Assembly (NCBI GenBank): GCA_020847555.1
Contig: JADLBT010000352.1
Coordinates: 1 to 15,160 of the forward strand
Source of the DNA: Gemmataceae bacterium
Lineage (GTDB): Bacteria > Planctomycetota > Planctomycetia > Gemmatales > Gemmataceae
Length of the DNA stretch: 15,160 nucleotides
Reading direction: 5' to 3'
Shown here: in pieces, positions 14,367-15,160 of the stretch
How the letters are laid out: each line of letters starts with the position of its first letter
Position numbering within the stretch: position 1 is the first letter of the stretch
Notes under the pieces: generated by a model
Seen by the model: the letters and a program-made list of their open reading frames with translations, nothing else
The model's database searches: none
What the model was told of the DNA's origin: nothing
Translations under genes and position numbers: made by a program

Positions 14367-14918
14367 TTAGCGGCGGCAGCCCTTGCACGGTTCGGCCTGG
14401 AGAGCGACGTAGCCGCGGAATCGGGGGCACGGGAAACGCTCATACACCGGGCCGAGGTAAAGCCCCGGCGCGACCTCGCGCAGCTCGTCGTGCATGTTCC
14501 CGAACAGCGCCGTTCCCGGCGGGTACTCCATGATGACCGCCGGGCGCCCGTCCACCCAACTCGGGCCGATGACGTAATGCGACCCGATGGCCTCGACGCC
14601 AGCGACCCAGCGGTTGACGAAGCAGCCGTCCCCAGAAACGTACTTGCCGCGCCAGACCAGGTTGGCGAGACGAACCTTGACCCGGGGGAGCATCCGGTCC
14701 GTCAGGTACAGCAGCCGGCCGCGGCCGCAGCCGGTCAGGGGCGTCCCGACGTCAGCGTTGAGGAACAGTGCGCGGAGCTGGCAGGGGGACATGCGCTGCA
14801 GGTCGTCCAGCGTCAGGCACCGGCAGGGCTCGTCGCCGCGGACCAGGCTTCCCCATAGCAATACCCCCAGGGTGGCGGCGAGCAGCCGTACCCACCCCCA
14901 ACGCGCGGCTCGTGGCAT
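14367..14918 (-). CDS. Cys-rich secreted protein of unknown function
   Basis: 183 residues from ATG 14918. That start has GAGGAAG about six bases upstream and opens a clear signal peptide (MPRAARWGWVRLLAATLGVL, cleavage near VRG at 26-28); the frame extends to 14990 but the extra residues are Arg/Pro-rich and lack support. The mature part has eight Cys (32, 34, 46, 64, 99, 164, 178, 181), compatible with disulfides outside the cytoplasm. An N-terminal CRCLTLDDLQRMSPCQLRALF segment precedes a beta-rich domain with W89-R-G-K-Y, GDGCFVNRWVAG, GPSWVDGRPAVIMEYPP, DELREVAPGLYLGPVYE and the tail CKGCRR. The W-x-GK ... GLYLG pattern suggests a small barrel, perhaps lipocalin-like, but I do not recognise a named family. 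It diverges from the next gene with 120 bp between starts. Confidence 0.8.
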   Translation of the reverse strand: MPRAARWGWVRLLAATLGVLLWGSLVRGDEPCRCLTLDDLQRMSPCQLRALFLNADVGTPLTGCGRGRLLYLTDRMLPRVKVRLANLVWRGKYVSGDGCFVNRWVAGVEAIGSHYVIGPSWVDGRPAVIMEYPPGTALFGNMHDELREVAPGLYLGPVYERFPCPRFRGYVALQAEPCKGCRR

Positions 14919-15023
14919 TGGTGCTTCCTCGGAGGGCCGGATCGACCGATTCGGACGCGCGGGGCGACATCTCCTTTCCATTCTCGACACCGGCCGCCCT
15001 GCCCTCGAACCCGGTCCCAGGAT

Positions 15024-15030
15024 AAAGGAG
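15024..15030 (+). promoter_or_regulatory. Strong Shine-Dalgarno fixing the start at 15039
   Basis: AAAGGAG ends eight bases before ATG 15039. A nearer ATG at 15031 abuts the Shine-Dalgarno and its frame stops after about 20 codons, so 15039 is the start. Confidence 0.8.
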
Positions 15031-15038
15031 ATGGCTCA

Positions 15039-15160
15039 ATGCAGTGCCTCAGAGTTATCCACACCGTCCTCACCGTCCTCCTCGGCGGCGTAACTACCAC
15101 CGCCGCCGACCCGCCGCGCGAGCCCCCGAAAGGGGCCGACAAGGGACTATGGAAAGCCCA
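15039..15160 (+). CDS. N-terminus of an exported protein, 3' truncated by the window edge
   Basis: 40 codons are visible and open to the right edge. MQCLRVIHTVLTVLLGGVTT followed by TAADPPREPPKG reads as a signal peptide with likely cleavage after TAA or TTAA, then a Pro/Lys/Glu-rich start of the mature protein and GLWKA. The Shine-Dalgarno is excellent. The Cys at position 3 is not in a lipobox. It is divergent from the Cys-rich secreted protein gene, so the 120-bp gap probably carries promoters in both directions. The mature domain is outside the window, so no function can be given. Confidence 0.75.
   Translation, partial: MQCLRVIHTVLTVLLGGVTTTAADPPREPPKGADKGLWKA

Noticed and set aside
15031..15093. 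ORF starting at ATG 15031
   Set aside because: The ATG touches the Shine-Dalgarno and the frame stops at 15091; the overlapping ATG 15039 opens a signal peptide with proper spacing.

Overview
The window is GC-rich, dense bacterial chromosome, most likely from a planctomycete of the Gemmata/Gemmataceae type. The reasoning is the gene mix: a Planctomycete-type cytochrome c / DUF1549 / DUF1553 protein beside a Tat-exported DUF1501 protein, a secreted sulfatase, a PEP-CTERM protein with a NIDO-like domain, a methanopterin-type dihydropteroate synthase homologue and a Uma2-family protein. This is inference from families; there is no rRNA or marker gene here.

Layout. A 5'-truncated Uma2 gene (+) enters from the left and meets a long run of minus-strand genes. 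In genomic order these are: DUF6513/dihydropteroate synthase-like protein (861-2249), a 727-residue two-module ABC-2 permease (2375-4558), a secreted sulfatase (4654-6183), a 94-residue hypothetical protein overlapping an RluA-type pseudouridine synthase (6404-6688, 6678-7682), DUF1501 (7804-9279), a displaced copy of a gene tail (9544-9681), a 68-residue protein and a DUF6932-like nucleotidyltransferase (9682-9888, 9885-10331), the large PSD1 protein (10347-12971), a PEP-CTERM/NIDO protein (13133-13981) and a Cys-rich secreted protein (14367-14918). A new plus-strand gene for an exported protein starts at 15039 and leaves the window.

The most unusual spot is 9541-10482. PSD1 and DUF1501 genes are normally adjacent in planctomycetes. 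Here they are separated by a roughly 670-bp two-gene unit (nucleotidyltransferase plus small helical protein, ATGA overlap) bracketed by direct repeats of 133 and 139 bp. One repeat is the real 3' end of the PSD1 gene and the other is a near-identical in-frame remnant of it. It looks like a mini-island that kept its host gene intact, possibly a toxin-antitoxin-like module.

The gaps between minus-strand genes hold structured repeats. A paired-hairpin element with a fixed 41-nt phase occurs at 2280-2341 and 6281-6356, and a solo copy at 14331-14358 doubles as a terminator. Other elements are a nested inverted repeat of MITE shape at 14179-14307, a compound hairpin block at 9387-9522, a strong intrinsic terminator at 13068-13106 and a GC hairpin at 4605-4631. 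Most lie just downstream of a stop codon. Apart from these, the region reads as ordinary planctomycete housekeeping and secretome genes.
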